A stretch of DNA of 64,000 nt from Thalassospira sp. GTDB lineage: Bacteria; Pseudomonadota; Alphaproteobacteria; Rhodospirillales; Thalassospiraceae. A program made the position numbers and the translations under genes. Of this stretch, positions 24,169 through 33,534 are shown one piece after another. The notes beneath the pieces are model-generated. The model was not told the origin of the DNA. It ran no database searches and saw nothing but the letters and a program-made list of their open reading frames with translations. The DNA is taken from assembly GCF_030690045.1 (NCBI RefSeq), contig NZ_JAUYHK010000009.1, forward strand, positions 147,718 to 211,717, in the 5' to 3' direction. How positions within the stretch are numbered: position 1 is the stretch's first letter; each line of letters opens with the position of its first letter.

Positions 24169-24521
24169 CAGTTTTTATCTCCGGATTCCGGTGTCCTGTC
24201 CGGCAGGCCATCAATATGGTCATTGCCGATTTCAAGATAGGTGCGCAAGGCCAGCACAACGACAAGGGCCGTCATGCCAAATGAAATCACAATCGCGGTC
24301 AACACCAGCGCCTGGGGCAACGGATCGGTATAGGCCGTTGCATCGGGCGACAGGATCGGCGGCAAATCAATCGCCAGACGCCCCATTGCCAGCAAAAAAA
24401 CATTGACCGCATAAGTCAGCAACGCCAACCCGACCACCACCGGAAAAGTACGCCCGCGCAACATCAGATACACACCGCTGGCGCACAGGATTCCGATGCT
24501 GCTTGCTACCAGAAATTCCAT
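24168..24521 (-). CDS. mrpC: Mrp antiporter subunit C
   Basis: 117-aa NuoK-like subunit with three helices. MEFLVASSIGILCASGVYLMLRG and the NuoK-type LLTYAVNVFLLAMG are seen, then PLPQALVLTAIVISFGMTALVVVLALR. The ATG at 24521 gives the typical length; an in-frame ATG at 24617 lies inside the upstream gene and is rejected. Four bases separate it from the mrpA stop. Confidence 0.93.
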   Translation of the reverse strand: MEFLVASSIGILCASGVYLMLRGRTFPVVVGLALLTYAVNVFLLAMGRLAIDLPPILSPDATAYTDPLPQALVLTAIVISFGMTALVVVLALRTYLEIGNDHIDGLPDRTPESGDKN

Positions 24522-24525
24522 TGGA

Positions 24526-27384
24526 TCAGGCCTCTTTGCTGGGGGACGGGGCCGCTGCCGACGGATCATGATCCATCGGTTCGACATTGATTTCGACATG
24601 TCCGGCCATGCGTTCAACCTGCGACAATTTCGCCAGCGCCAGCATCACCGCGCCAACCACCGTCAGAAACACGCCCAGATCAAAACCCATGGCACTGGCC
24701 AGTTCAAAGGTGCCGACAATGGGCCAGGTAACATATCCATAATCGCTGGTCAGGAACGGAAAACCGCCCACAACCGCCGCAAGCCCGGTAATCCCGGCGG
24801 CGAGAACGCCCAGCGCGATCATACCATGATAATTGGCCTTCAGCCGATTTTGCGCCCAGCCAAACCCCGACGCCATATATTGCATGATCAGGGCAATCGA
24901 AACGACCAGACCGGCGATAAAACCACCGCCCGGTTCCCCGTGACCGCGCAGGAAGATATAGGCTCCGACCATCAGCGCCAGTGGCAACATCACACGGGTC
25001 GCCACCACCGTCATCAGGGGATGGCGATCCTTTGACCGGCGTGCCTGCACGACCCAACCGGCCAGACGTTTGGCTGCCTCGCCCTGGGTCACGGTTTCAA
25101 TCAGGGCAAAAATCGCAAGGGCGGCAATGCCCAGAACGATGATTTCGCCAAATGTATCAAAACCACGGAAATCAACGAGGATCACATTCACCACGTTATT
25201 GCCACCCCCCCCGACATAGGATTGCGCCAGATGATAATCCGAAATCGAGGCATAATCGCGGGTCATCACCGCCCATACCGCCCCGCCCATGCCCAGACCG
25301 GCAATCGAGGCAATCAGGCCATCGCGGAATTTGCGGCTGGTGGTACTTTCTTTCGGGCTTTCCTTGGGCAGGATATTAAGCGCCAGCAACATCAGGATGA
25401 CCGTCACCACCTCGACCGAAATCTGGGTCAGGGCAAGATCCGGGGCCGAAAAATACACAAAACCCAGCGACACAATCAGGCCAACCACCCCGGACAACAG
25501 CAGACAGTACAACCGGTTATGATGGGTAAAGACAACGGCGATACAACTGACCACCAGCAACACCCAACCGATCAGGGCGGGCAAGGTCACCGGCAAGATG
25601 GCACGGGTGCCTGCCAAATGATCGGCCTGGGCATAAAAGCCCGATGCGCCAATCGCCACCGCCGCCACAATCATCACCGACAGATACCGTTGCAACGATC
25701 CGTCATGCAGATTATCGGAAATCAGGCGCGACAGGCCGACGATCCGGGCAATCACGATATCAAACATTGCCTTGGCATCGGGCCGTGACATGTTTTCCAT
25801 CGCCGATGACAGGCCACCATGCCGCCACAACAGCAACAACCCGCCAATAATCGCGGCAATACTCATGCCCAGCGCCGGATTGACCCCGTGCCACAACGCC
25901 AGATGATAATCGGGCAAAGCCCCGCCAATCACCGCCGCCGATGTCACCGCCACCAAAGGCCCGGCAACAACCGCCGGAAACAGACCGATCAGAACGACCA
26001 GCACCACCAGAAAAGCGGGCGGCGCCCACATGCCAAAGGGTGGATCATGCGGGTGGGCCGGATAATCATCGCGGCGCGGTCCGAAAAACACATGCACCAC
26101 AAACCGGAAGGAATAGGCCACCGAAAACAGCGCCCCGATGGTCGCCAGCAACGGCACCAGCCAGTTCAGATCGAACCATGTGGTTTCCCATGCTTCCTGC
26201 AACATCATTTCCTTGGACAGGAAACCGTTTAACGGGGCGACACCGGCCATCGACAGGGCGGCAACAATCCCGATGGTGGCCGCCACCGGCATCAGATGCA
26301 TCAACCCGCCCAGACGGCGGATGCTGCGCGTACCGGTTTCATGGTCGATAATGCCTGCGGTCATAAACAATGCGGCCTTGAAAGTCGCATGGTTGATGAT
26401 GTGAAACACCCCGGCCACCGCCGCCATCGGGGTGCCAAACCCAAACAGCATGGTGACAAGGCCCAGATGACTGACGGTGGAATAGGCCAGCAATCCCTTG
26501 AGATCATCCTTGAACAGCGCAATCCATGCGCCCATCACCATCGTAATCAGACCGGCGGTCGCGACGATATAAAACCATTCCGGCGTACCCGACAAAACCG
26601 GCCACATCCGTGCCATCAGGAAAATACCCGCCTTGACCATGGTTGCCGAATGCAGATAGGCGGAAACCGGCGTCGGGGCGGCCATTGCATGCGGCAACCA
26701 GAAATGAAACGGGAATTGCGCCGACTTGGTAAAACAGCCCAACAAGATCAAAATCAGGGCCGGAACATACAGCGGCGAGGCCTGGATCAGATCGGTGTTT
26801 TGCAAGATCACGCTCAGATCATAAGACCCGACGATATTGCCCAGAATCAGCATCCCGGCAATCATCGCAAGCCCGCCTGCCCCGGTCACGGTCAGCGCCA
26901 TGCGCGCGCCCTGTCGGCCTTCGGGCAGGTGTTTCCAGTATCCGATCAGCAGGAACGAACTCAAACTGGTCAGTTCCCAGAAAATCAGCAGCAACAGAAT
27001 GTTGTCCGACAGCACGATTCCCACCATCGCGCCCTGAAACAACAGCAAAAACACATAAAACCGCCCCATCGGATCGTCTTTCGACAGATAGAACCGGGCG
27101 TAAATAATGATCAGAAGACCAATGCCAAGGATCAGGCTCGCAAACAGAAAACCCAGACCATCCAGAAAGAAGGTGACATTCAGGCCCAACCCGGTCAGCC
27201 AGTCATAGCGGACGGAAATCACCTCGCCGCTGAAAACCGCCGGGGCCTGAACGGCCAGCAAAATCAGGGCCAGCAGCGTGACAGAACCGGTCGCAGTGGC
27301 GCATGCATTGCGCCCCGCCCTGATCATAATCGCGGGCAAAACCGCGCCAATGAAGGGAAGCAAGACAATGAGGGTGAGACTCAT
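24526..27384 (-). CDS. mrpA: Fused Mrp antiporter subunits A and B
   Basis: 952-aa protein. Residues about 1-770 are MrpA (NuoL-like proton channel, including FWELTSLSSFLLIGYW, SAQFPFHFWLPHAMAAPTPVSAYLHSATMVKAG, and the MrpA-specific C-terminal helices with QISVEVVTVILMLLALNILP). Residues about 800-940 are MrpB (PLALMVGAYIFLRGHGEPGGGFIAGLV). The A-B fusion defines the group 2, or Pha-type, Mrp systems seen in rhizobia and related bacteria. First gene of mrpABCDEFG, which exchanges Na+ or K+ for H+ across the inner membrane. It starts 40 bases after AT-rich upstream sequence. Confidence 0.95.
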   Translation of the reverse strand: MSLTLIVLLPFIGAVLPAIMIRAGRNACATATGSVTLLALILLAVQAPAVFSGEVISVRYDWLTGLGLNVTFFLDGLGFLFASLILGIGLLIIIYARFYLSKDDPMGRFYVFLLLFQGAMVGIVLSDNILLLLIFWELTSLSSFLLIGYWKHLPEGRQGARMALTVTGAGGLAMIAGMLILGNIVGSYDLSVILQNTDLIQASPLYVPALILILLGCFTKSAQFPFHFWLPHAMAAPTPVSAYLHSATMVKAGIFLMARMWPVLSGTPEWFYIVATAGLITMVMGAWIALFKDDLKGLLAYSTVSHLGLVTMLFGFGTPMAAVAGVFHIINHATFKAALFMTAGIIDHETGTRSIRRLGGLMHLMPVAATIGIVAALSMAGVAPLNGFLSKEMMLQEAWETTWFDLNWLVPLLATIGALFSVAYSFRFVVHVFFGPRRDDYPAHPHDPPFGMWAPPAFLVVLVVLIGLFPAVVAGPLVAVTSAAVIGGALPDYHLALWHGVNPALGMSIAAIIGGLLLLWRHGGLSSAMENMSRPDAKAMFDIVIARIVGLSRLISDNLHDGSLQRYLSVMIVAAVAIGASGFYAQADHLAGTRAILPVTLPALIGWVLLVVSCIAVVFTHHNRLYCLLLSGVVGLIVSLGFVYFSAPDLALTQISVEVVTVILMLLALNILPKESPKESTTSRKFRDGLIASIAGLGMGGAVWAVMTRDYASISDYHLAQSYVGGGGNNVVNVILVDFRGFDTFGEIIVLGIAALAIFALIETVTQGEAAKRLAGWVVQARRSKDRHPLMTVVATRVMLPLALMVGAYIFLRGHGEPGGGFIAGLVVSIALIMQYMASGFGWAQNRLKANYHGMIALGVLAAGITGLAAVVGGFPFLTSDYGYVTWPIVGTFELASAMGFDLGVFLTVVGAVMLALAKLSQVERMAGHVEINVEPMDHDPSAAAPSPSKEA

Positions 27385-27553
27385 GAAAGGCCCTTATGGT
27401 TGGATGTGCGGCACGCCCCGACGTGTCACAGCAAGAAAATTCTGGCAAAACCTAATATCTGCTTTGAAATTGGTCAAGAAAACCCGACATGTGCACGATT
27501 ATTGCCACTCAGAGTCAAGTGATCCATATCACCCCTTGGCCGGTATGGCACGA

Positions 27554-28762
27554 TTATCGCCGCCCTCCGGCCAGTTTGACTGCCTCGGGCATGGCGCGCA
27601 AACGCATCATCGCCCATACTCCCAGAAACGGCCCAACCGACAACATCGCAAACGCCGCCCACCACCCCAGATGACCGGCCATTACCGGCACCAGATGGAT
27701 TGATGCCAGCGAAATGATAAACCCAATGGCATTTTGCAGTGTCAGGGCCGTACCGACCTGATGGGGTTCGGCCAGTTCAATCACGCAGGATGAAAATTGC
27801 GCGGAATCCGCCACCACCGAAATCCCCCAGATCAGGCACAGGATGATCAACATCCAAAGCGGTGCCGCCGTCATCGCCCCGATGATCAGGGCGCACAGCC
27901 CGCTGATTGTCATGGCGGCAATGGTGACTGTGGTGCGCCCGAACCGGTCGGCCCATAATCCGCCGATCAAACTGCCGACCGCCCCAATCCCGACAATGGC
28001 AAAGGTGCCAAGGGCCGCCCACATGCCCGGATTATCCATGCCTTGCCCGTCAAAGGCCTGAAACAGAAACAGCCCGGCCCAGCCCCACATGGCATACAAT
28101 TCCCACATATGGCCGAAATAGCCATAACAGGCATGGCGCAAGGGCCGGTTGGCGATGATATGCCCCAATGCCCGTGGATCAAATCGCGGCGACCGCCCCG
28201 GTGTGCCGCCCAGTGCCACGAACAAAATCACCCCGGCAGCAAGCCACGCCGACAGGCTGGTCGCGACAATCACCCAGCGCCAGTCGAATGGCACCGCCAC
28301 CACGAACAGATGCGGCAGGGCCGACCCCAATGTCAGCGCCCCGACCAGCAAACCAACCAGAAAACCCGTATCGCCGCGCGACCATGTTGCCACCATCTTC
28401 ATGCCCACCGGATAAATCCCGGCCATGCAAATCCCGGTGATCAGACGCAAAACAATCACAATCGCGCCATCCATCGGCACCGTCAGGATCAGGATATTGG
28501 CGATCCCGGCCAATACTGCCGATCCGGCAAAAAATCGCCTTGGATCGATCCGGTCCGCCAGCCCGAAAATCGCACTGGTTACCGTCCCGATGACAAACCC
28601 CAAAACAACCGAACTGGTAAATAACGAGGATTGCACCGCGCCAAGGCCAAATTCCGACCGCAATTGCGGCAGCACCGCCGTTGCCGAAAACCATAGCGCC
28701 AGCGCCAGAAGCTGGCACAGCGTCATGGTCGTTACGGCACGTATTTTCCCCGGAATATGCAT
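27554..28762 (-). CDS. MFS transporter
   Basis: 402-aa, about 12-helix major facilitator superfamily protein. An N-terminal LALALWFSATAVLPQLRSEF and the loop 2-3 motif GLADRIDPRRFF are seen, then MAGIYPVGMKMVATWSRG in the first half and GGLWADRFGRTTV at the start of the second. The arrangement resembles the CynX/NarK-like bacterial group; the substrate cannot be told. It starts 115 bases upstream of the paaK-like gene's end and is read in the same direction, but the gap suggests a separate transcript. Confidence 0.85.
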   Translation of the reverse strand: MHIPGKIRAVTTMTLCQLLALALWFSATAVLPQLRSEFGLGAVQSSLFTSSVVLGFVIGTVTSAIFGLADRIDPRRFFAGSAVLAGIANILILTVPMDGAIVIVLRLITGICMAGIYPVGMKMVATWSRGDTGFLVGLLVGALTLGSALPHLFVVAVPFDWRWVIVATSLSAWLAAGVILFVALGGTPGRSPRFDPRALGHIIANRPLRHACYGYFGHMWELYAMWGWAGLFLFQAFDGQGMDNPGMWAALGTFAIVGIGAVGSLIGGLWADRFGRTTVTIAAMTISGLCALIIGAMTAAPLWMLIILCLIWGISVVADSAQFSSCVIELAEPHQVGTALTLQNAIGFIISLASIHLVPVMAGHLGWWAAFAMLSVGPFLGVWAMMRLRAMPEAVKLAGGRR

Positions 28763-28877
28763 AGAGATTTCTATCTCATGGTTTTAGGATCTGGCCCAGT
28801 TCTAAAAAAGCACCGCCCGGTCAAACCGTGCGGCGCAAGTCTCCCGAGCGGGAATCAGGGACGTTCATCAGAAAGGA

Positions 28878-30116
28878 TCAGCTATAATCACGCCGGTCAT
28901 CAATCACCTTGCCATCATTGGGCAGGCTACCAGGGGCCAGAATTTCAACGATGCCGCGCAGCTTGCACACCGCTTGTAACGTCTGACCAATAACTGCCAC
29001 ATCACAGGCTGCATCCGGGCTTTCGCAGGCCAGTGTCATCACATCAATATCCTTGTCGCGGGTGACCGTCAGGCGGGCCTTGAGGATCGCGTCATGACGG
29101 CGGACCACCTCGGCGATCTGATGGGGATGCACAAACATGCCCTTGATCTTGGTGGTTTGATCGGCCCGCCCCATCCAGCCCTTGATACGGCGGTTGGTGC
29201 GCCCGCACGGGCTTGACCCCGGCAGGAATGCCGACAAATCCCCCGTGGCAAACCGGATCAGCGGATAATCCATATTCAGGGTGGTCACCACGACCTCGCC
29301 CACCTCGCCCTCATCCACCGGGTCGCCGGTGCCGGGTCGCACGATTTCAAGGATGATATCCTCGGCCACAACCATGCCGCTGCGCGCGTTGCTTTCATAC
29401 GCAATCAGGCCCAGATCGGCACTGGCATAACATTGCAGCATGGCAATATGACGATCAGCAAACCAGTCGCGCAAGGATTCCGGCAAGGCTTCGCCCGATA
29501 CCAGTGCACGGGTGATTGATGATGTATCAATGCCCGCCTCGTCCGCCTTTTCCAAAAGGATCTTTAAAAAGGACGGTGTGCCGGCATAGCCGGTCGGGCG
29601 GATATCGGCAATCGCGGCCAGTTGTGCCTCGGTCTGGGCGGTCCCCGCCGGGACCACGACACAGCCACAGGCCCGCGCTCCGCTGTCAAACATAAAACCG
29701 CCCGGTGTCAGATGATAGGACAGGCAATTATGAATGATATCGCCGGGCCGGAACCCGGCCGCAAAAAAGGCCCGCCCCATCCGCCACCAGTCATCCCCCT
29801 TGCCTTCGGGATCATAAATCGGGCCGGGGCTTTGATAAATGCGGCCCAATGCGCCCAACGGCGTAGCATTCAGCCCGGCAAAGGGTGGCTGGGCGGGTTG
29901 CAATGTGACCAGATCGGATTTGCGCGTGACCGGCAGGGTCGCAAGGGCGGCCCGGCTGGTGATCGCGCCCGGATTGATCCCGGCCAGAATGTGACCAAAA
30001 CCCGACGCATGGGTTTGCGCATGATGGATCACCCGCGGCAAGGCCGTCAGCAATCCGGTTTCGCGATCCTTGGGATTGCGGGTTTCTTTTTCATCGAAAC
30101 GGGTTTGCAGGGGCAT
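28878..30116 (-). CDS. PaaK-like adenylate-forming protein lacking a canonical P-loop
   Basis: 412-aa member of the phenylacetate-CoA ligase family, close to the usual 430 aa. The family's SSGTTGKPT P-loop appears here as QSPGPIYDPEGKG. The rest keeps family features: AAGFRPGDIIHNCLSYHLTPGG, GYAGTPSFLKILLEKA, ALVSGEALPESLRDWF, CYASADLGLIAYE, GEVGEVVVTTLNMDYPLIRFATGD, and KGWMGRADQTTKIKGMFVHPHQI. It may still bind an aromatic or acyl acid. It is the last gene of the Liv-type operon, 41 bases after livF, which suggests activation of an imported acid. Confidence 0.7.
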   Translation of the reverse strand: MPLQTRFDEKETRNPKDRETGLLTALPRVIHHAQTHASGFGHILAGINPGAITSRAALATLPVTRKSDLVTLQPAQPPFAGLNATPLGALGRIYQSPGPIYDPEGKGDDWWRMGRAFFAAGFRPGDIIHNCLSYHLTPGGFMFDSGARACGCVVVPAGTAQTEAQLAAIADIRPTGYAGTPSFLKILLEKADEAGIDTSSITRALVSGEALPESLRDWFADRHIAMLQCYASADLGLIAYESNARSGMVVAEDIILEIVRPGTGDPVDEGEVGEVVVTTLNMDYPLIRFATGDLSAFLPGSSPCGRTNRRIKGWMGRADQTTKIKGMFVHPHQIAEVVRRHDAILKARLTVTRDKDIDVMTLACESPDAACDVAVIGQTLQAVCKLRGIVEILAPGSLPNDGKVIDDRRDYS

Positions 30117-30157
30117 GATCAGGTCCGTGGGTTATGCGGTTTGCAGAAAAAGTGGTC

Positions 30158-30979
30158 CTAAAGCCAGCGTTTGCGGCGTTTGTAGGATTTGATGTTCTTG
30201 AAGCTTTTGCGTTCTTCCGAACCACCGCCCAGATAGAATTCCTTGACGTCTTCGTTATTCAAAAGCTCGTCGCGGGTGCCGTCAAGCACCACCTTGCCGC
30301 TTTCCATAATATATCCGTAATCGGCGACCTTAAGGGCGAAATTGGCGTTTTGTTCGACAATCAGCATGGTGATGCCCTGATCGCGGTTGATCTTTTCAAT
30401 GATCCCGAACACCTCGCGCACCAGCAAGGGCGACAGGCCCATCGACGGTTCATCAAGCAAAATCATTTTCGGACGCGCCATCAAAGACCGGCCAATCGCC
30501 AGCATTTGTTGTTCACCCCCGGACAGATACCCGGCAAGGCCAGTGCGTTCTTTCAGGCGCGGGAAATACTCAAACACCATATCGATATCGTCTTTGACAC
30601 CCTTGTCCTTGCGGGTATAGGCCCCCAGACGCAAATTTTCGATACAGGTCATATCTTCGATAATGCGGCGGCCTTCCATCACCTGAAAAATGCCGGACCG
30701 CACGATATCTTCGGGGAATTTGTTGGAAATCGGTTGCCCCATAAAGGTGACTTCGCCACGGGTCACCTCGCCGTCCTCGGTTTTCAAAAGACCGGAAATC
30801 GCCTTGAGCGTCGTTGATTTCCCGGCCCCGTTCGGGCCAAGCAAGGTCACGATCTTGCCTTCGGGCACATCCAGAGACACCCCGCGCAGGACAAGAATCA
30901 CATCGTCATAAACGACTTCAATATTGTTGACCGACAATAACGGCGGGGCCGTTTCGATTTTGCGGGCGGGTTCTGCCAT
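30158..30979 (-). CDS. livF: Branched-chain amino acid-type ABC transporter ATPase LivF
   Basis: 273-aa ATPase. Walker A GPNGAGKSTTLKAISG, signature YLSGGEQQMLAIGRSLM, Walker B KMILLDEPSMGLSPLL, and the switch His replaced by the LivF-type IVEQNANFAL. A C-terminal extension (YLGGGSEERKSFKNIKSYKRRKRWL; final 20 residues basic) is longer than in LivF of amino acid systems and recurs in transporter clusters that carry an acyl-CoA synthetase. Operon member with livK, livM, livH, livG. Confidence 0.9.
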   Translation of the reverse strand: MAEPARKIETAPPLLSVNNIEVVYDDVILVLRGVSLDVPEGKIVTLLGPNGAGKSTTLKAISGLLKTEDGEVTRGEVTFMGQPISNKFPEDIVRSGIFQVMEGRRIIEDMTCIENLRLGAYTRKDKGVKDDIDMVFEYFPRLKERTGLAGYLSGGEQQMLAIGRSLMARPKMILLDEPSMGLSPLLVREVFGIIEKINRDQGITMLIVEQNANFALKVADYGYIMESGKVVLDGTRDELLNNEDVKEFYLGGGSEERKSFKNIKSYKRRKRWL

Positions 30980-31095
30980 GCGTCACCTTTATTGAATGGG
31001 CCGTATCTTGATGGAGATATTCGCCGCAATGCCGAAACCGGGGGAAGACGATTGAACCGGTTCCGGCACCAGGCGGGAGACATCAGCCGGATCGA

Positions 31096-32337
31096 TTAAT
31101 AACCGAGCCAGTCATCACGGCGCGGCAGCGTTACGGTATTGGCCTTGGTCACGGTAGGCACACCGTTTTTGGCCGATCCGATATAAACGCTGACCGTGTT
31201 GATGCCGCGATGGTCTTCTGCCGTCCATGACGCGGGCAGGCAAACCCCGTCCAGACCTTCGGGCACCCAGTCGGTGCGGGCATACATGCCCTGTTTGATG
31301 TTGGCACCGGTAATGCCGCCATTATCCTTGGCCCATTCCATGGCTTCTTTCATGTAATAGACCGAACAAATGCCGCGAATATAATGATGGGTGCGGAACT
31401 GTTCGCCCGACGGGTCGGATACCTTGGAAATTTCGCGTACCAGATCCATGCCCGGAACGCCTTCGTCGGTCCAGAAACTGGTCATGGCCGGAAAGACGTA
31501 ATTTTCAACATCGCCAATGGTTTTCAGGGTCTCGTAATCCCCGGCCCAGATATTGGCGAGCCATTTCAGTTCGGTGCCGACCGTGCCACAGGATTTGACC
31601 AGCGACACCACCGACGGGCCCAGATTGCCAAGATAGCCGTAATTGGTGCCGGATTCTTTCAGGGTCAGGCATTGTGCCTTGAAATCGCCCGGTGCCATCG
31701 ACACCGTCACCGCCGGGGTCACGCGAAAGCCAAGTTCGGTCGCATATTCCGCGCAGGCTTCTTTCGGGGCATTGGGATAGGGATGGTTGTCGCCGATATG
31801 GGTAAAGACCGGTTCGCCTTCCCCACCCGATGCTTTCCAGTCTTCTGCCGCCCACTGTGCCAAGGCACGGCAGGCATCGGAATAAGACGCCCCATAGAAG
31901 AAATTATAGGGGGCCGGTTTGGCGGTTTTCGGGTTTTTGCCGGTCGGGTCGGTCAGATGGCCGGAATAGGACGCTGAATAAACCGGTACTTGATCCTGGG
32001 CAACGAAGGAAATCAGGGCTTCGGTATCGCCCGTACCCCACCCCTGCATGGCAATCATATTGTTGCGCGACCGCCATTTTTTATAGTTCGCAATCGCTTG
32101 CGGCACCTTATAGGCATAATCAACCGATTCAAAATCCATGGTGGTTCCCTGGATCCCGCCATGGGTGTTGACATAAGACAACGCATCACGCACCCCGTCG
32201 GCATAAAACTTGCCGATAAAGCCGGTCGCACCGGTAATATCCATCAGATGGCCGACAAACACAGTTTCATCAGCCTTCGCCGTTGCCATCGACAAACCGG
32301 TGGCAACAATTGCAGTCGCAGCAATTAGCTTCTTCAT
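31096..32337 (-). CDS. Periplasmic substrate-binding protein of the Liv-type transporter
   Basis: 413-aa type I periplasmic binding protein. Signal peptide about 1-22 (KKLIAATAIVATGLSMATAKA). Mature part starts ETVFVGHLMDITGATGFIG, with YADGVRDALSYVNTHGGIQG as the family's ligand-side motif. Longer than LivK (about 370 aa) and with several Cys, as in relatives from acyl-CoA-synthetase-linked transporters. The ATG at 32337 has GGGAGA upstream. The ligand is unknown; an organic or aromatic acid is more likely than an amino acid, given the two ligase-type neighbours. Confidence 0.85.
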   Translation of the reverse strand: MKKLIAATAIVATGLSMATAKADETVFVGHLMDITGATGFIGKFYADGVRDALSYVNTHGGIQGTTMDFESVDYAYKVPQAIANYKKWRSRNNMIAMQGWGTGDTEALISFVAQDQVPVYSASYSGHLTDPTGKNPKTAKPAPYNFFYGASYSDACRALAQWAAEDWKASGGEGEPVFTHIGDNHPYPNAPKEACAEYATELGFRVTPAVTVSMAPGDFKAQCLTLKESGTNYGYLGNLGPSVVSLVKSCGTVGTELKWLANIWAGDYETLKTIGDVENYVFPAMTSFWTDEGVPGMDLVREISKVSDPSGEQFRTHHYIRGICSVYYMKEAMEWAKDNGGITGANIKQGMYARTDWVPEGLDGVCLPASWTAEDHRGINTVSVYIGSAKNGVPTVTKANTVTLPRRDDWLGY

Positions 32338-32439
32338 CACGACGTCTCCCGTTGGACGTTTCATTGAACACATAGCCTCCCGGTCTGCCCCCTTTTGCTG
32401 TCGTTGCCGTTTATCTGGCAAAGACCGGGGGTCTTTTGG

Positions 32440-33513
32440 TCAGTACGAGAAGGGATAAAGCTTCCAGTACGCCCTGATTTGCTGCCAGCGGTGCGCAAGC
32501 CCGTCCGGTTCAAAAATCAGGAACAGGATGATGGCCAGACCGATCGCCATCTCCTTGATATAAGCCAGCCCGTCGGTAACGGCGGTGGTCCGCGCCCAGT
32601 CAAATACGCTCATGACACTGACCCCGGCTTCCATTACCTCGGGCAGAAGAACCATGAAAACAGTCCCCATCAATGTGCCTTTGACCGATCCAAGGCCGCC
32701 AATAATGATCATGCCCAGAAACTGGATCGACAGCAGGATGGTAAACCCTTCGGCCGACACAAAACCCAGATAATGCCCGTACAGCGCCCCGCCAATCCCG
32801 GCATAAAAGGATGAAATTGCAAAGCTCATCAGCCGGTATTTGGTCAGATTGATGCCCATGATTTCAGCCGACAGATAATGATCACGCACCGCCACAAAGG
32901 CCCGGCCATCGCGTGACCGCATCAGATTGGCACCCAGCACATACATCACCACCAGAAAGAACAGACAGACATAAAAGAAACTGAAATCATCATAGATTTC
33001 ATAACCAAAGACATTGACCGGATTGGCTGCCGCCCCCGACGATCCACCGGTAAACCAGTTGGCCCGGGAAAAGAAATCCTCAAGAATAAACTGGGCGGCC
33101 AGTGTCGCAATCGCCAGATACAATCCTTTGATCCGCGCCGCAGGCACGCCAAACAGCAACCCGACCGCCGCCGTCATCAAACCGGCCAGCGGAATCGACA
33201 GCAAAACCGGAATACCGGTGGTATTGTTGATCCAGGCCGATGCAAACGCCCCAAATCCGAAAAAGGCGGCATGGCCCAGCGAAATCTGCCCGGTAAAACC
33301 AACCAGAATATTCAGACCAAGGGCGGCAATCGCAAAATAGGAAATCTGGATGAACAGATTGACATAATAACCATCCAAAACAAACGGGATCAGCGCGGTG
33401 GCAACAATCCCCAAAAGGGCGGCATTGCGCACAAAAACCGTATCGAAAATCCGCGTATCCTGACGATAGGTGGTGCGAAAATCACCGCAGGGACGCATTG
33501 AAAATCCAGCCAT
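32440..33513 (-). CDS. livM: ABC transporter permease LivM
   Basis: 357-aa permease with about ten helices. Family features GLNILVGFTGQISLGHAAFFGFGAFASAW and GRAFVAVRDHYLSAEIMGINLTKYRLMSFAISSFYAGIGGALYGH (EAA-like loop) are clear. A polar N terminus of about 28 residues precedes helix 1. The start is supported by a purine-rich GGAGAAAGAAAA before the ATG. Confidence 0.92.
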   Translation of the reverse strand: MAGFSMRPCGDFRTTYRQDTRIFDTVFVRNAALLGIVATALIPFVLDGYYVNLFIQISYFAIAALGLNILVGFTGQISLGHAAFFGFGAFASAWINNTTGIPVLLSIPLAGLMTAAVGLLFGVPAARIKGLYLAIATLAAQFILEDFFSRANWFTGGSSGAAANPVNVFGYEIYDDFSFFYVCLFFLVVMYVLGANLMRSRDGRAFVAVRDHYLSAEIMGINLTKYRLMSFAISSFYAGIGGALYGHYLGFVSAEGFTILLSIQFLGMIIIGGLGSVKGTLMGTVFMVLLPEVMEAGVSVMSVFDWARTTAVTDGLAYIKEMAIGLAIILFLIFEPDGLAHRWQQIRAYWKLYPFSY

Positions 33514-33534
33514 TTTTCTTTCTCCGCCCCGTCC

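Noticed and set aside
22546-24240. 564-codon open frame on the plus strand
   Set aside because: It is antisense to mrpD, has extreme His/Gln/Arg/Asn composition typical of reverse-frame shadows, and mrpD is clearly the gene.
26296-27522. 408-codon plus-strand frame
   Set aside because: Antisense to mrpA, rich in Gln/His/Arg, and no family features.
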